Source of the DNA: Sphingomonas phyllosphaerae FA2
GTDB lineage: Bacteria; Pseudomonadota; Alphaproteobacteria; Sphingomonadales; Sphingomonadaceae
Direction of reading: 5' to 3'
Assembly (NCBI RefSeq): GCF_000427645.1
Contig: NZ_KE386571.1
Location: forward strand, 2,289,454 to 2,353,453
DNA length: 64,000 bases
The position numbers and the translations under genes are program-made. The first letter of the stretch is position 1, and each line of letters opens with the position of its first letter. Below are positions 16,560 through 23,510 of this stretch, piece after piece. The notes beneath the pieces were generated by a model. The model worked only from the letters and a program-made list of their open reading frames with translations, was not told the DNA's origin and made no database searches.

Positions 16560-16800
16560 TGCGATCCACCGGCTGCTCGTCGGCAAACCGGTCGAGCGGC
16601 CCGGGTGTCGACAGCAAGCGATCGAGCGCGGTCTGCGGCAGCGCCGGCTTCGCAGCGTCCGCGCGACGATCGATGATCTGGTTCTGCATCGCGGCATTCG
16701 CATCCTGCACGATCCGCTCCGCCGCCTTGCGATCGCCGCAGCCCAGCCCGACGACAGGCAGATGCACCGTCGCCCCGGTCGCACGATTGATCCCGTCCAT
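16555..16800 (-). CDS. Short protein with LLxxPGPLDRFA motif (copy 2)
   Basis: 81 residues from the ATG at 16800, preceded by GAGGAGGTCGGAG, a strong ribosome site. The N-terminal part (NRATGATVHLPVVGLGCGD) is followed by a helix (RKAAERIVQDANAAMQNQII) and a C-terminal TALDRLLSTPGPLDRFADEQ shared with the 64-residue neighbour. No leader peptide. It is cotranscribed leftward with its paralogue. It does not resemble a family known to me; an inner-rod, needle or chaperone-like role is only a guess from size and context. Confidence 0.55.
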   Translation of the reverse strand: MDGINRATGATVHLPVVGLGCGDRKAAERIVQDANAAMQNQIIDRRADAAKPALPQTALDRLLSTPGPLDRFADEQPVDRT

Positions 16801-16843
16801 CTCCGACCTCCTCGTCATCCTGCCTCGCCGCCGGACGATCGCG

Positions 16844-17170
16844 TCAGTACCCGCCCTTCCGGCACAGCGCCAAAAGACGCGGCAGCTTCGGATCGTCCTC
16901 GCCCGCCGCCATCCGGTCGCGCGCTTTCTCGCAAATCTGCCGACTGCGCGCCGGCGAGCCCTTCGCCTTGCCAGCGCGAGCGTGCGCCTGCGCCGCGCTC
17001 GCCGCCTGCACCGCCATCGGCGCGCTGACCGCCGCCGGGTCCATTGCCCCACCGGACCAATCCTGCGCGGTCAGCGGCGTGGCAACCGCCAACCCGCCGA
17101 AAAGCGTCACCCACCGCCAGTCCGATAGGCCGCCGCGCTGTCGGTTCGTCACACACGCCTCCGTCATCAT
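16844..17170 (-). CDS. Small exported protein, CRKxGY family (copy 1)
   Basis: 108 residues. A signal-peptide-like start has a long n-region, then WVTLFGGLAVATPLTAQ with likely cleavage before Q or D near residue 36. The mature part is Ala/Lys-rich and ends in S-R-Q-I-C-E-K-A-R, then L-A-L-C-R-K-G-G-Y. The same spacing of two cysteines and the terminal C-R-(R/K)-x-G-Y occurs in three genes at 18051-18958. GGGGAGGTGCG precedes the ATG. Site B of the shared element lies 45 bases upstream. Confidence 0.6.
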   Translation of the reverse strand: MMTEACVTNRQRGGLSDWRWVTLFGGLAVATPLTAQDWSGGAMDPAAVSAPMAVQAASAAQAHARAGKAKGSPARSRQICEKARDRMAAGEDDPKLPRLLALCRKGGY

Positions 17171-17214
17171 CGCACCTCCCCGCGGTACGCGCCCGCCGGG
17201 TGCACCGGCATCAT

Positions 17215-17253
17215 CGTTTCGATTAGGCGATCGCCCCTCGCCTAATCGAAACG
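17215..17253. promoter_or_regulatory. Perfect 16-bp inverted repeat with T3SS-associated elements A and B
   Basis: CGTTTCGATTAGGCGA (17215-17230) and TCGCCTAATCGAAACG (17238-17253) are exact reverse complements separated by 7 bases. Read outward on each strand, the element is CCTAATCGAAACG(A/C)TGAT. One arm points left to the exported-protein gene starting at 17170 and the other points right to the gene starting at 17343. There is no T tract, and the element sits between divergent genes, so an operator or paired promoter element is more likely than a terminator. Further copies occur at 16538-16559 and, core only, 34751-34762. Confidence 0.65.
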
Positions 17254-17342
17254 CTGATACCGGCTCCAGCCGCGACGCCGCATAAACGGTTCATCGAACG
17301 GCAACCGGCGTCATGGCAGACGCCGCAATTGGGAGAAAGCAG

Positions 17343-17951
17343 ATGGTTTTCGGTATCGGCAACTTCAGCCCGGTCTCGCTCCTCGCCACCGCGGCGCTCG
17401 GCCCGGCCGGCGGCCTGGCGGCGTCGCTCACGTCGCAGCTTTACGCGAGCATCGGACAGGAAATCATCGGCCGCCTCGGCGCGCAGCTCGGCTTGCCGCA
17501 GGCGTCGATCTCGCTAGCGCAGAACGCGTTCGCGGCGGGTTCGGGGAACTTTCCGAGCCAGGTCGGCGGCGTGCGCGACGCGATCCAGGAACTCGGTAGC
17601 TTCACCAACGCTTCTCCAAGTGAGATCGGCGAGCAGCAGCGTACGACCGAAAACTTCATCAGCGACATCGTACGTCAGAGCCGCGAACAGGCCGAGGAGT
17701 CGCAGGGCGGCGGGGTACGCGGTGCGAAGGGCCAGGGCTGGTTGATGGCCATGGCGAAGGCTCTCGGTGCCCAACTCGACAAGCTGGGTGCCGAAATGGA
17801 GGACATGGCTGGACGAATCACCAAAGATACGCCGAGCCTCTCCGCCGAATTCAGCGTCGTCTCGCAGCAGTTTAATATGTTGATGAGTGCTACGACCAAC
17901 GCCATCAAGACAGTCGGCGAAGCGATGGGCAACGCCGCTCGTAAGAACTAA
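17343..17951 (+). CDS. Unrecognised protein, candidate T3SS filament/tip or substrate
   Basis: 202 residues from the ATG at 17343, chosen over 17313 because GGGAGAA lies just upstream. The N-terminal 40 residues are Gly/Ala/Leu-rich but not a normal signal peptide. A helical middle follows, and then a C-terminal helix containing SLSAEFSVVSQQFNMLM and ending VGEAMGNAARKN. This end parallels the end of the putative needle protein at 29729-30040 (LTAEAMRMSFL, then VGKALETMARKG). The layout of a helical C-terminus with FNxLM is reminiscent of EspA-type filament proteins. A strong terminator follows at 17962. The role is inferred. Confidence 0.5.
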   Translation: MVFGIGNFSPVSLLATAALGPAGGLAASLTSQLYASIGQEIIGRLGAQLGLPQASISLAQNAFAAGSGNFPSQVGGVRDAIQELGSFTNASPSEIGEQQRTTENFISDIVRQSREQAEESQGGGVRGAKGQGWLMAMAKALGAQLDKLGAEMEDMAGRITKDTPSLSAEFSVVSQQFNMLMSATTNAIKTVGEAMGNAARKN

Positions 17952-17961
17952 CAATCCAACT

Positions 17962-17996
17962 GCGTGACCAGGCTCGCCTGGTCACGCATCGTTTTT
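17962..17996 (+). terminator. Rho-independent terminator
   Basis: GCGTGACCAGG (17962-17972) and CCTGGTCACGC (17977-17987) form a perfect 11-bp stem with loop CTCG, followed by ATCGTTTTT. It ends transcription of the 17343-17951 gene 11 bases after its stop codon. Confidence 0.85.
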
Positions 17997-18050
17997 GACG
18001 CTTTACGAAAAGCGATGTATAGACTTAGTAGCGCAATTGAGGATGCTACA

Positions 18051-18326
18051 ATGAAGATGGCCCTGACGTTTGCTCTGGTGGCGATGCTCGGCACTCCGGC
18101 GGTGGCACAGGTCGACCCGGCAACCGTCGGACTAAGCCAGGTGCTCCGTGCACAAAACGAGGGCTATGCTGATCGCGCACGTGGGCGCACAGCTATTGCG
18201 CGCCCATCGCCGGCGCGGGTAAAGTATCTTTGTACGCAGCGCCTACCTAGCTTTCGCGCGCAGTACGGCGCGAATAACGCCGACGTAGTTGAATTGGCTG
18301 GTCTGTGTCGCAGGGCGGGCTATTAA
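18051..18326 (+). CDS. Small exported protein, CRRxGY family (copy 2)
   Basis: 91 residues. The signal peptide M-K-M-A-L-T-F-A-L-V-A-M-L-G-T-P-A-V-A-Q has probable cleavage after A19. The mature protein of about 72 residues holds a first cysteine in KYLCTQRLPSFRAQYG and a last one in LAGLCRRAGY at the C-terminus. The ATG at 18051 has GAGGA about 7 bases upstream. It is first of a tandem of three related genes. The two conserved cysteines could form one disulfide in the periplasm or outside the cell. No known family recognised. Confidence 0.7.
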   Translation: MKMALTFALVAMLGTPAVAQVDPATVGLSQVLRAQNEGYADRARGRTAIARPSPARVKYLCTQRLPSFRAQYGANNADVVELAGLCRRAGY

Positions 18327-18374
18327 GCTGCGCTCGTGCCGATCATCAGGCTCGGGAGGCGGAAGGAAAACGCA

Positions 18375-18668
18375 ATGAAAGCCCGGCGGCCAGCTCTTAT
18401 CCTCGCATTTTGTCTGAATCCTCTGCTGTCCCTGTCTCCCGCGACAGCGCAGATGGATACAACAACCCAAGCTCAGGGCATGGTCCTGATGGGGCAGAGT
18501 CAGGGTTACATTGATCGTGCGCGAGCGCGCGCAGACAGGTCGCGCGCGACCGTATCGGAAATGGCTACCATCTGCACGAAGGGGCTACCGAAGTATCGCC
18601 AACAATATGGCGCAAGTCATCCCCAGCTTCGCTTGGTCGAGCAGCGTTGCCGCCGGGCAGGCTATTGA
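18375..18668 (+). CDS. Small exported protein, CRRxGY family (copy 3)
   Basis: 97 residues with a signal peptide (hydrophobic ALILAFCLNPLLSLSP, cleavage probably after ATA). The mature part has an Arg/Ala-rich helix, then I-C-T-K-G-L-P-K-Y-R-Q-Q-Y-G and the ending V-E-Q-R-C-R-R-A-G-Y. GGAAGGA precedes the ATG at 18375. It is clearly homologous to the genes on both sides through the CTxxLPxYRxQYG and CRRxGY segments. Function unknown. Confidence 0.7.
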   Translation: MKARRPALILAFCLNPLLSLSPATAQMDTTTQAQGMVLMGQSQGYIDRARARADRSRATVSEMATICTKGLPKYRQQYGASHPQLRLVEQRCRRAGY

Positions 18669-18676
18669 GCCGCGCC

Positions 18677-18958
18677 ATGCGCTACCGTCGTATCGCTCGC
18701 ACCACGGTCTTGCCGTTCGTGCTCGTTGCCGTGCCCGCAACCGCGCAGATCGACACGGGTGCGATCGTTCAAGGGCAACTCTCACGGTCGATGATGGACG
18801 GCCACGCCGAGCGTGATCGGGGCACGCGTGCAAAGAAAGGCAACGCCCGCGCCGCGACCATCTGCACCGATTATCTTCCAGTATATCGCCAGCAATATGG
18901 CGACGATCATCCCAAGATGCAGAAGATGAAGGCCATGTGCCGCCGTTTGGGGTATTGA
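18677..18958 (+). CDS. Small exported protein, CRRxGY family (copy 4)
   Basis: 93 residues. The signal peptide contains TTVLPFVLVAVPATAQ. The mature part has I-C-T-D-Y-L-P-V-Y-R-Q-Q-Y-G-D-D-H-P and ends M-C-R-R-L-G-Y. It is the closest relative of copy 3 and lies 8 bases after it, so the two are cotranscribed. A GTG/ATG choice upstream (18647) would put the signal sequence far from the start, so the ATG at 18677 is preferred. Function unknown. Confidence 0.7.
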   Translation: MRYRRIARTTVLPFVLVAVPATAQIDTGAIVQGQLSRSMMDGHAERDRGTRAKKGNARAATICTDYLPVYRQQYGDDHPKMQKMKAMCRRLGY

Positions 18959-18998
18959 TTTACCGCCGAGCGACCGCCTGCGCTCCGCCGTGGCAAGG

Positions 18999-19352
18999 TC
19001 AATCGGTCGGGTAGAACAGCAACCCCGCCAGCACCGCCAGCTCGCGCATCCCGTCCAGCTCCAGCTTGCGCGCGACATTGGCCAGATGCACGCGCACCGT
19101 ATTCTCCGACATCAGCATCAGCGTCGCGATGTCGCGATTGGCACGCCCCCAGCCCAAGAACCGCACGCAGGTCAGCTCGGTCGGCGTCAATTTCAGCAGC
19201 GCATCGCGGTGCCGGGCGGGCACGCGCGCCGCCTCGACGATATGCTCGCCCAGCGTCACCGGCGCCGGCGCGCCCGGCTGCGCATCGGCGCGGCGCAGCA
19301 ATTCGGCGATCGCGGCGATCCGCTCGTCCTCTGTCACGGTCGCGGTGGTCAC
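18999..19352 (-). CDS. Small LuxR-type HTH protein, candidate T3SS regulator
   Basis: 117 residues. The C-terminal part is a LuxR/FixJ-type helix-turn-helix: L-T-P-T-E-L-T-C-V-R-F-L, NRDIATLMLMSENTVRVHL and ARKL. The N-terminal 50 residues show no receiver or ligand domain, so it is a stand-alone small regulator. Its start codon overlaps the sctT stop (ATGA), placing it last in the sctU-sctT transcript. The most direct reading is an in-operon regulator of the T3SS; it is a candidate binder of the CCTAATCGAAACG element, which is not tested. Confidence 0.75.
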   Translation of the reverse strand: MTTATVTEDERIAAIAELLRRADAQPGAPAPVTLGEHIVEAARVPARHRDALLKLTPTELTCVRFLGWGRANRDIATLMLMSENTVRVHLANVARKLELDGMRELAVLAGLLFYPTD

Positions 19353-20140
19353 GGCGCGCTCCCCTGCGCCGCGAACGCGCGGAGCAGCGCGCGCAGCGCC
19401 TCCGGCCGGGTTGCGACGTCATGGACGATCGCCGCGACATAGCTGCCGAGCAGCAGCAGGATCAGCGCGGTCGACGCGAACGCCTTCAGCGACATCGAAA
19501 GGGTGAAGACGTTCAATTGCTGCGCGAAGCGGTTGATGAGCCCCAGGCACAGGTCGATCAGGAACAAGGCGCTCAGCACCGGCGCGGCGAACAGGGTGGC
19601 GAGCACCATCAGCCGTCCGAACTCGCCCTCGAACAGCACCAGAGTCGCGGCGTCCAGCCGCGGCATCGGTGCGGCGATCGGCCAGATCGCATAGCTTTGC
19701 ACCACCACCTGCACGACCATGCTCAGCCCGCCCGCGAACAGGAACACGACGCTCGCCAGCCGCCCGAGGAACGCGCCGTTGAGCGACGTCTGGTTCCCCG
19801 ACAGCGGATCGACCACCTGCCCCAGCGTCGCACCGACCTTGGCGTCGATAATCTCGCCCGCGCCTTGCAACGCCCACAGCACCGATCCGAAGAAGAAGCC
19901 GATCGTCAGCCCGACCAGCACCTCCTTGGCGATCAGCCCGACCCATTGCTGCGGCGCGAGCGTCGAGACGAGCAGCGGCGGCTGGATCATCAGCGAAATC
20001 ACGCCCATCGCGACGAAGATCGAGTTGCGCACCATCGCCGGCACCGTCTCGGTCGAGAACATCGGCAGCAGCAGGAACGTCGCCGCGACCCGCGCGGTCG
20101 CGACGCCCAGCAGCAGGACCTGATCGGCCCAGCCGGTCAT
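19349..20140 (-). CDS. sctT: T3SS export apparatus protein SctT
   Basis: 263 residues of the FliR/YscT/HrcT family, with about six membrane segments. Recognisable stretches are ARVAATFLLLPMFS, the conserved GEIIDAKVGATLGQVVDPLSG and the C-terminal ALFLIDLCLGLINRFAQQLN. SctT forms part of the entry-gate complex with SctR and SctS in the inner membrane. The ATG at 20140 overlaps the sctS stop. The order R-S-T is that of T3SS and flagellar loci; assignment to a non-flagellar system rests on the secretin, needle/rod and SctJ-K-L genes in the same region. Confidence 0.9.
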   Translation of the reverse strand: MTGWADQVLLLGVATARVAATFLLLPMFSTETVPAMVRNSIFVAMGVISLMIQPPLLVSTLAPQQWVGLIAKEVLVGLTIGFFFGSVLWALQGAGEIIDAKVGATLGQVVDPLSGNQTSLNGAFLGRLASVVFLFAGGLSMVVQVVVQSYAIWPIAAPMPRLDAATLVLFEGEFGRLMVLATLFAAPVLSALFLIDLCLGLINRFAQQLNVFTLSMSLKAFASTALILLLLGSYVAAIVHDVATRPEALRALLRAFAAQGSAP

Positions 20141-20406
20141 CGGACGATCAGCGCCGGGAATTGCGTGAACACCCGGTCGCCGAACCGGTACAGCGACCCG
20201 CCGAGCAGCGACGCGGTGACGAACAGCGTCAGCACGATCGCGAAGAACTTGATCGTATATTGCAGCGTCTGTTCCTGGATTTGCGTCGCGGCCTGCACCA
20301 CCGCGACCAGTAGCCCCGCCACCGCCGCGACGACGATCGGCGGCGCCGACAGGATCAGCACCAGCCACAAGGCGTCATAGGTAAGCTGGACGAAATCGGC
20401 ATTCAT
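20137..20406 (-). CDS. sctS: T3SS export apparatus protein SctS
   Basis: 89 residues with two membrane helices, as in the FliQ/YscS/HrcS family. It contains L-I-L-S-A-P-P-I-V-V-A-A-V-A-G-L, then A-T-Q-I-Q-E-Q-T-L, the family signature loop of Gln-rich QxQE(Q/T)L. It forms the entry gate with SctR and SctT. It lies 13 bases after sctR and overlaps the start of sctT. Confidence 0.93.
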   Translation of the reverse strand: MNADFVQLTYDALWLVLILSAPPIVVAAVAGLLVAVVQAATQIQEQTLQYTIKFFAIVLTLFVTASLLGGSLYRFGDRVFTQFPALIVR

Positions 20407-20419
20407 GCGCCCGCCTCCT

Positions 20420-21094
20420 CTATGCGTAGGATAGCACGAGCCCGTGCGCCAGTTTCACCCAGCCGTCGACCAGCACGAACAGCAACAGCTTGAACGGCAG
20501 CGAGATCGTCGTCGGCGACAGCATCATCATCCCCATCGCGAGCAGGATGTTCGAGATGACGAGATCGATGACGAGGAACGGCAGAAAGATCAGGAAGCCG
20601 ATCTGGAACGCCGCGCTCAGTTCGCGCACCACGAACGACGGGATGACGACCACGAAGTCGCGGTCGGTCATCGTCCTCGCGCGCTGCGGATCGCCGACCC
20701 GCTCGGCGGTGCGCAGGAAGAACCGCCGCTCGCGCTCATCGGAATGTTTCAGTAGGAAATCGCGCAACGGCTCCTTGGCGGCGGTCGCGGCATTGACCAT
20801 CGTCGTGGTCGATCCCATCACGCTGCCGGTCTGCGCCTGCATCACCTGATCGGCGACGATCGCATCCTGCATCCGCTGCCCGACCGGATACATGACGTAC
20901 AGCGTCAGCACGAGCGCCAGCCCGTTGAGCACGATATTGGGCGGCACCTGTTGCAGTCCCAGCGCATTGCGCAACAGGCTGAGCGTCACGACGATCTTGG
21001 TGAAGGACGTCACCATCACTGCGAAGAACGGCGCGATCGCCAGCGCGACGACGACGACCAGCGCGGAGCCGGGCGTGAAGGTGGACAGGTCCAT
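20420..21094 (-). CDS. sctR: T3SS export apparatus protein SctR
   Basis: 224 residues of the FliP/YscR/HrcR family. Family features are SFTKIVVTLSLLRNALGLQQ, PPNIVLNGLALVLTLYVM and the C-terminal IGFLIFLPFLVIDLVISNIL with MGMMMLSPTTISLPFKLLLF. SctR is the core of the export gate in the inner membrane. The start ATG at 21094 lies 3 bases beyond the sctQ stop, so translation is likely coupled. Confidence 0.95.
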   Translation of the reverse strand: MDLSTFTPGSALVVVVALAIAPFFAVMVTSFTKIVVTLSLLRNALGLQQVPPNIVLNGLALVLTLYVMYPVGQRMQDAIVADQVMQAQTGSVMGSTTTMVNAATAAKEPLRDFLLKHSDERERRFFLRTAERVGDPQRARTMTDRDFVVVIPSFVVRELSAAFQIGFLIFLPFLVIDLVISNILLAMGMMMLSPTTISLPFKLLLFVLVDGWVKLAHGLVLSYA

Positions 21095-21097
21095 GCC

Positions 21098-22057
21098 TCA
21101 GCGATCCCCGGTCCGCGCGGTGACGATCACGCCGAACCCGTCGCCGATCGCGACCAGCTCGCCGGTGCCGATCGTCGCGCCGCCGCTCAGTATTCGAACC
21201 GGCAACGTCTCGCCGGTGGCGGGCAGCGGCAGCACGCTCCCCGCGCCCAGCGTCGCGAGATCGCCGGCGGGCATGGTGCCGCCGTCGAGCGCGAAGGTCA
21301 GGCGGACCGGTATGTCGCCGGGCACCCCGGTCGGTGCGGCGTCGGGCTCGGTCGTCGGGTCGATCGGAGCCGTGGCATCTTCCTGCACGATAATCCTTCC
21401 CTGTCTGGGGTCGAGGTGCGCGGCGCGGGTCAGCGCGCCACAGCGCAATTGGGTCTGCAACGGCGCGATGCCGAGCAGCAGCAGATCGCCGCGCGCCAGC
21501 GTCGCCGCGCGCGCCGCGGCGAGCGCCGAGCCGGTGATCGTCGCAAGCCACGCCACCGGCACCGCCGCCAGCGCGGCGGGGTCGAGCGGCGGCGCGGTCA
21601 GCGGATCGGGCGCGAGCGGAAGGCCGGCCGGCACCGCCACCAGTAGCCGGATCGTCGTCGTATCATCGCTCAGCGCGTCGAGATGCAGCACAAACCCGTC
21701 GCCCGCCGCCGCATCGGCCACGCCGACCGGCTGGAGCGCACCGCCGATCACCGTCTCCAGCGCGGCGACCAGCGGCTCGATCGGATCGAGCAAGGCGGCC
21801 GCCGACACCGCGTCCTGCAAAATCGTCGGCGACACCGCCGCGCCGTCGACGATCAGCGGCGCGACCGCCACCTCGCCATCCGGTGCGGCAAACCGCAACC
21901 AGCCCGGTGCGCCGTTCCGCTCGTCATCGGTCGCCGCACGCGCCTCGGTCCGCCACGCGCCGACGCGGCGGCGATTGAGCGATCCCACCAGCCGCAGCTG
22001 CGTCTCCGCATGATCGGGCGCGATCCGCCGCAGCCGCGCCGCCAGCGCGCCGCTCAC
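21098..22057 (-). CDS. sctQ: T3SS cytoplasmic sorting-platform protein SctQ
   Basis: 319 residues. The C-terminal 80 residues (DIPVRLTFALDGGTMPAGDL, then GSVLPLP, then IGTGELVAIGDGFGVIV) are a SpoA/SPOA (FliN-like) domain. The N-terminal part is diverged, as usual in SctQ. It forms the cytoplasmic pods that dock SctK and SctL-SctN. The GTG at 22057 overlaps the stop of the FliO-like gene. A possible second SPOA domain is not clear from reading. Confidence 0.8.
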   Translation of the reverse strand: MSGALAARLRRIAPDHAETQLRLVGSLNRRRVGAWRTEARAATDDERNGAPGWLRFAAPDGEVAVAPLIVDGAAVSPTILQDAVSAAALLDPIEPLVAALETVIGGALQPVGVADAAAGDGFVLHLDALSDDTTTIRLLVAVPAGLPLAPDPLTAPPLDPAALAAVPVAWLATITGSALAAARAATLARGDLLLLGIAPLQTQLRCGALTRAAHLDPRQGRIIVQEDATAPIDPTTEPDAAPTGVPGDIPVRLTFALDGGTMPAGDLATLGAGSVLPLPATGETLPVRILSGGATIGTGELVAIGDGFGVIVTARTGDR

Positions 22058-22374
22058 GGCGTCACCGTGGCGTCGTCCGCCAGCGGCGCGGCGTCGCTGC
22101 CCCAATTGCGCAACAGGCTGACCGATCCCGCCGACACGCCGATCAGCATCAGCTCGCCCTGCGCCTCGACCAGCAACAGCCGCTCGCGCTGCCCGATCGG
22201 CAGCGCGCGGACGAACCGCAGCTGCCGGTCGGCATCGCCGCCGCGCTCGAACCCGCGATCCTGCCAGCGCTTGAGCGTGCGCAGCGTCACGAACGCCAGC
22301 CCCAGCACGATCGCCAGCGCGATCACCATCCCCAGCAATCCGGTCAGCGCGGTCCCGATCGTCGAATCCATCAC
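22054..22374 (-). CDS. FliO-like protein within the T3SS operon
   Basis: 106 residues. An N-terminal membrane helix (TGLLGMVIALAIVLGLAFVT, residues 11-30) is followed by a small cytoplasmic domain. That domain contains RFVRALPIGQRERLLLVEAQ and then L-M-L-I-G-V-S-A-G-S-V-S-L-L-R, the hallmark FliO pattern (LPLGxRERLxLVExxG and LLGVTxGxIxxL). In flagellar systems FliO assists FliP assembly; it is normally absent from injectisomes. Here the gene overlaps sctU (ATGA) and sctQ, so it is an integral member of the block. It may act as an assembly factor for SctR. Confidence 0.8.
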   Translation of the reverse strand: MMDSTIGTALTGLLGMVIALAIVLGLAFVTLRTLKRWQDRGFERGGDADRQLRFVRALPIGQRERLLLVEAQGELMLIGVSAGSVSLLRNWGSDAAPLADDATVTP

Positions 22375-23510
22375 TCCACTCCCTCAAGATCGACCGGCTC
22401 GGCGACAACACCGTCGTCGCGTGCCTTTTGCGCCCACAGCACGATCTGCGCGATCGCATCGAACATGTCGCGCGGGATCACCGCATCCACTTGACCATCC
22501 TCGTAAAGTCCGCGCGCGACGGGAACATGACGGACGATCGGCACCCCGGCCTCGACCGCAGCGGCGCGCATCGCCTGCGCCAGCGGCCCCTCGCCCTTGG
22601 CAGTCATCACCGGCACCGGACAGCGCTCCGCGTCATAGTCGAGCGCGATCGCGATATGCGTCGGATTGACGACCAGCACGCTCGCGCCGCGCGCCGCGCC
22701 GATCGCATTCTGGTTCGCCCATTCCTCGTGCAGCTGCCGGCGGTTCGACTTGATGAGGGGGTTGCCCTCATTCTCCTTCGATTCCTCGCGGATGTCGCGC
22801 AGGCTCATCCGCAGCTTCTTGATGTAACGATGCCGCTGCCACGCCATGTCGAGCACCGCGACGAACAGGAACACCCCGAACGTCCACATCAGCGCGTCAC
22901 GCACCACCCGGCCCGACGACATCAGCGCCGCCCCCGCCGCCGCGCGCCCGTCGGTCGCGCCCGAGGCCAGCCACGCCGGTCCCGCCCCGCCGAAGATCGC
23001 CGGCATCGCGCCCTTGAACACCAGCCACATCACCGCGACGATCAGCGTCGCCTTGGCCAGCGTCTTCAGCAGCTCGCCCAGGTTGTCGATGCTGAACATC
23101 TTCTTGATGCCCTCGATCGGGTTCAACTTGTCGAGCCCGGGCTTGACCTTGTCGAGCGTGAAGACACCCCCCGCCTGCAGGAATTCGGAGAGAAATCCTG
23201 CGATCGCCGGCGGGATCAGCGCCGCGGCGGTGATGAACAGCAACGCACCGGCCGCGCTCCAGCCCAGATCGGCCGCGACCGGCGCGAACGGCCGCCCCGC
23301 CGCGACCGCGACGAACGTGTCCTCGAAAAGCCCGACCAGCCGCGTACCCGCCACGCTGACGCCGAGCAGGAACACCATAGCCCAGACGAACAACGTCACC
23401 GTTGCGGTTACGTCTTTCGATTTGGCGACGTCGCCCTTCTTCCGGGCATCGGCCAGCCGCTTGGGGGTAGGCTTTTCGGTCTTGTCGCCGCCGTTATTCT
23501 GTTCCGCCAC
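22371..23510 (-). CDS. sctU: T3SS switch protein SctU
   Basis: 379 residues of the FlhB/YscU/HrcU family. The N-terminus has the typical D-K-T-E-K-P-T-P-K-R-L-A-D-A-R-K-K-G. Four membrane segments follow, with the family stretch LDKLNPIEGIKKMFS at about 127-140. The cytoplasmic domain has the autocleavage motif N-P-T-H at 282-285, then IAIALDY. It controls the change of substrate class after needle completion. The start is a GTG at 23510. It is the first gene of the leftward block; the promoter must lie in 23511-23956. Confidence 0.94.
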   Translation of the reverse strand: MAEQNNGGDKTEKPTPKRLADARKKGDVAKSKDVTATVTLFVWAMVFLLGVSVAGTRLVGLFEDTFVAVAAGRPFAPVAADLGWSAAGALLFITAAALIPPAIAGFLSEFLQAGGVFTLDKVKPGLDKLNPIEGIKKMFSIDNLGELLKTLAKATLIVAVMWLVFKGAMPAIFGGAGPAWLASGATDGRAAAGAALMSSGRVVRDALMWTFGVFLFVAVLDMAWQRHRYIKKLRMSLRDIREESKENEGNPLIKSNRRQLHEEWANQNAIGAARGASVLVVNPTHIAIALDYDAERCPVPVMTAKGEGPLAQAMRAAAVEAGVPIVRHVPVARGLYEDGQVDAVIPRDMFDAIAQIVLWAQKARDDGVVAEPVDLEGVE

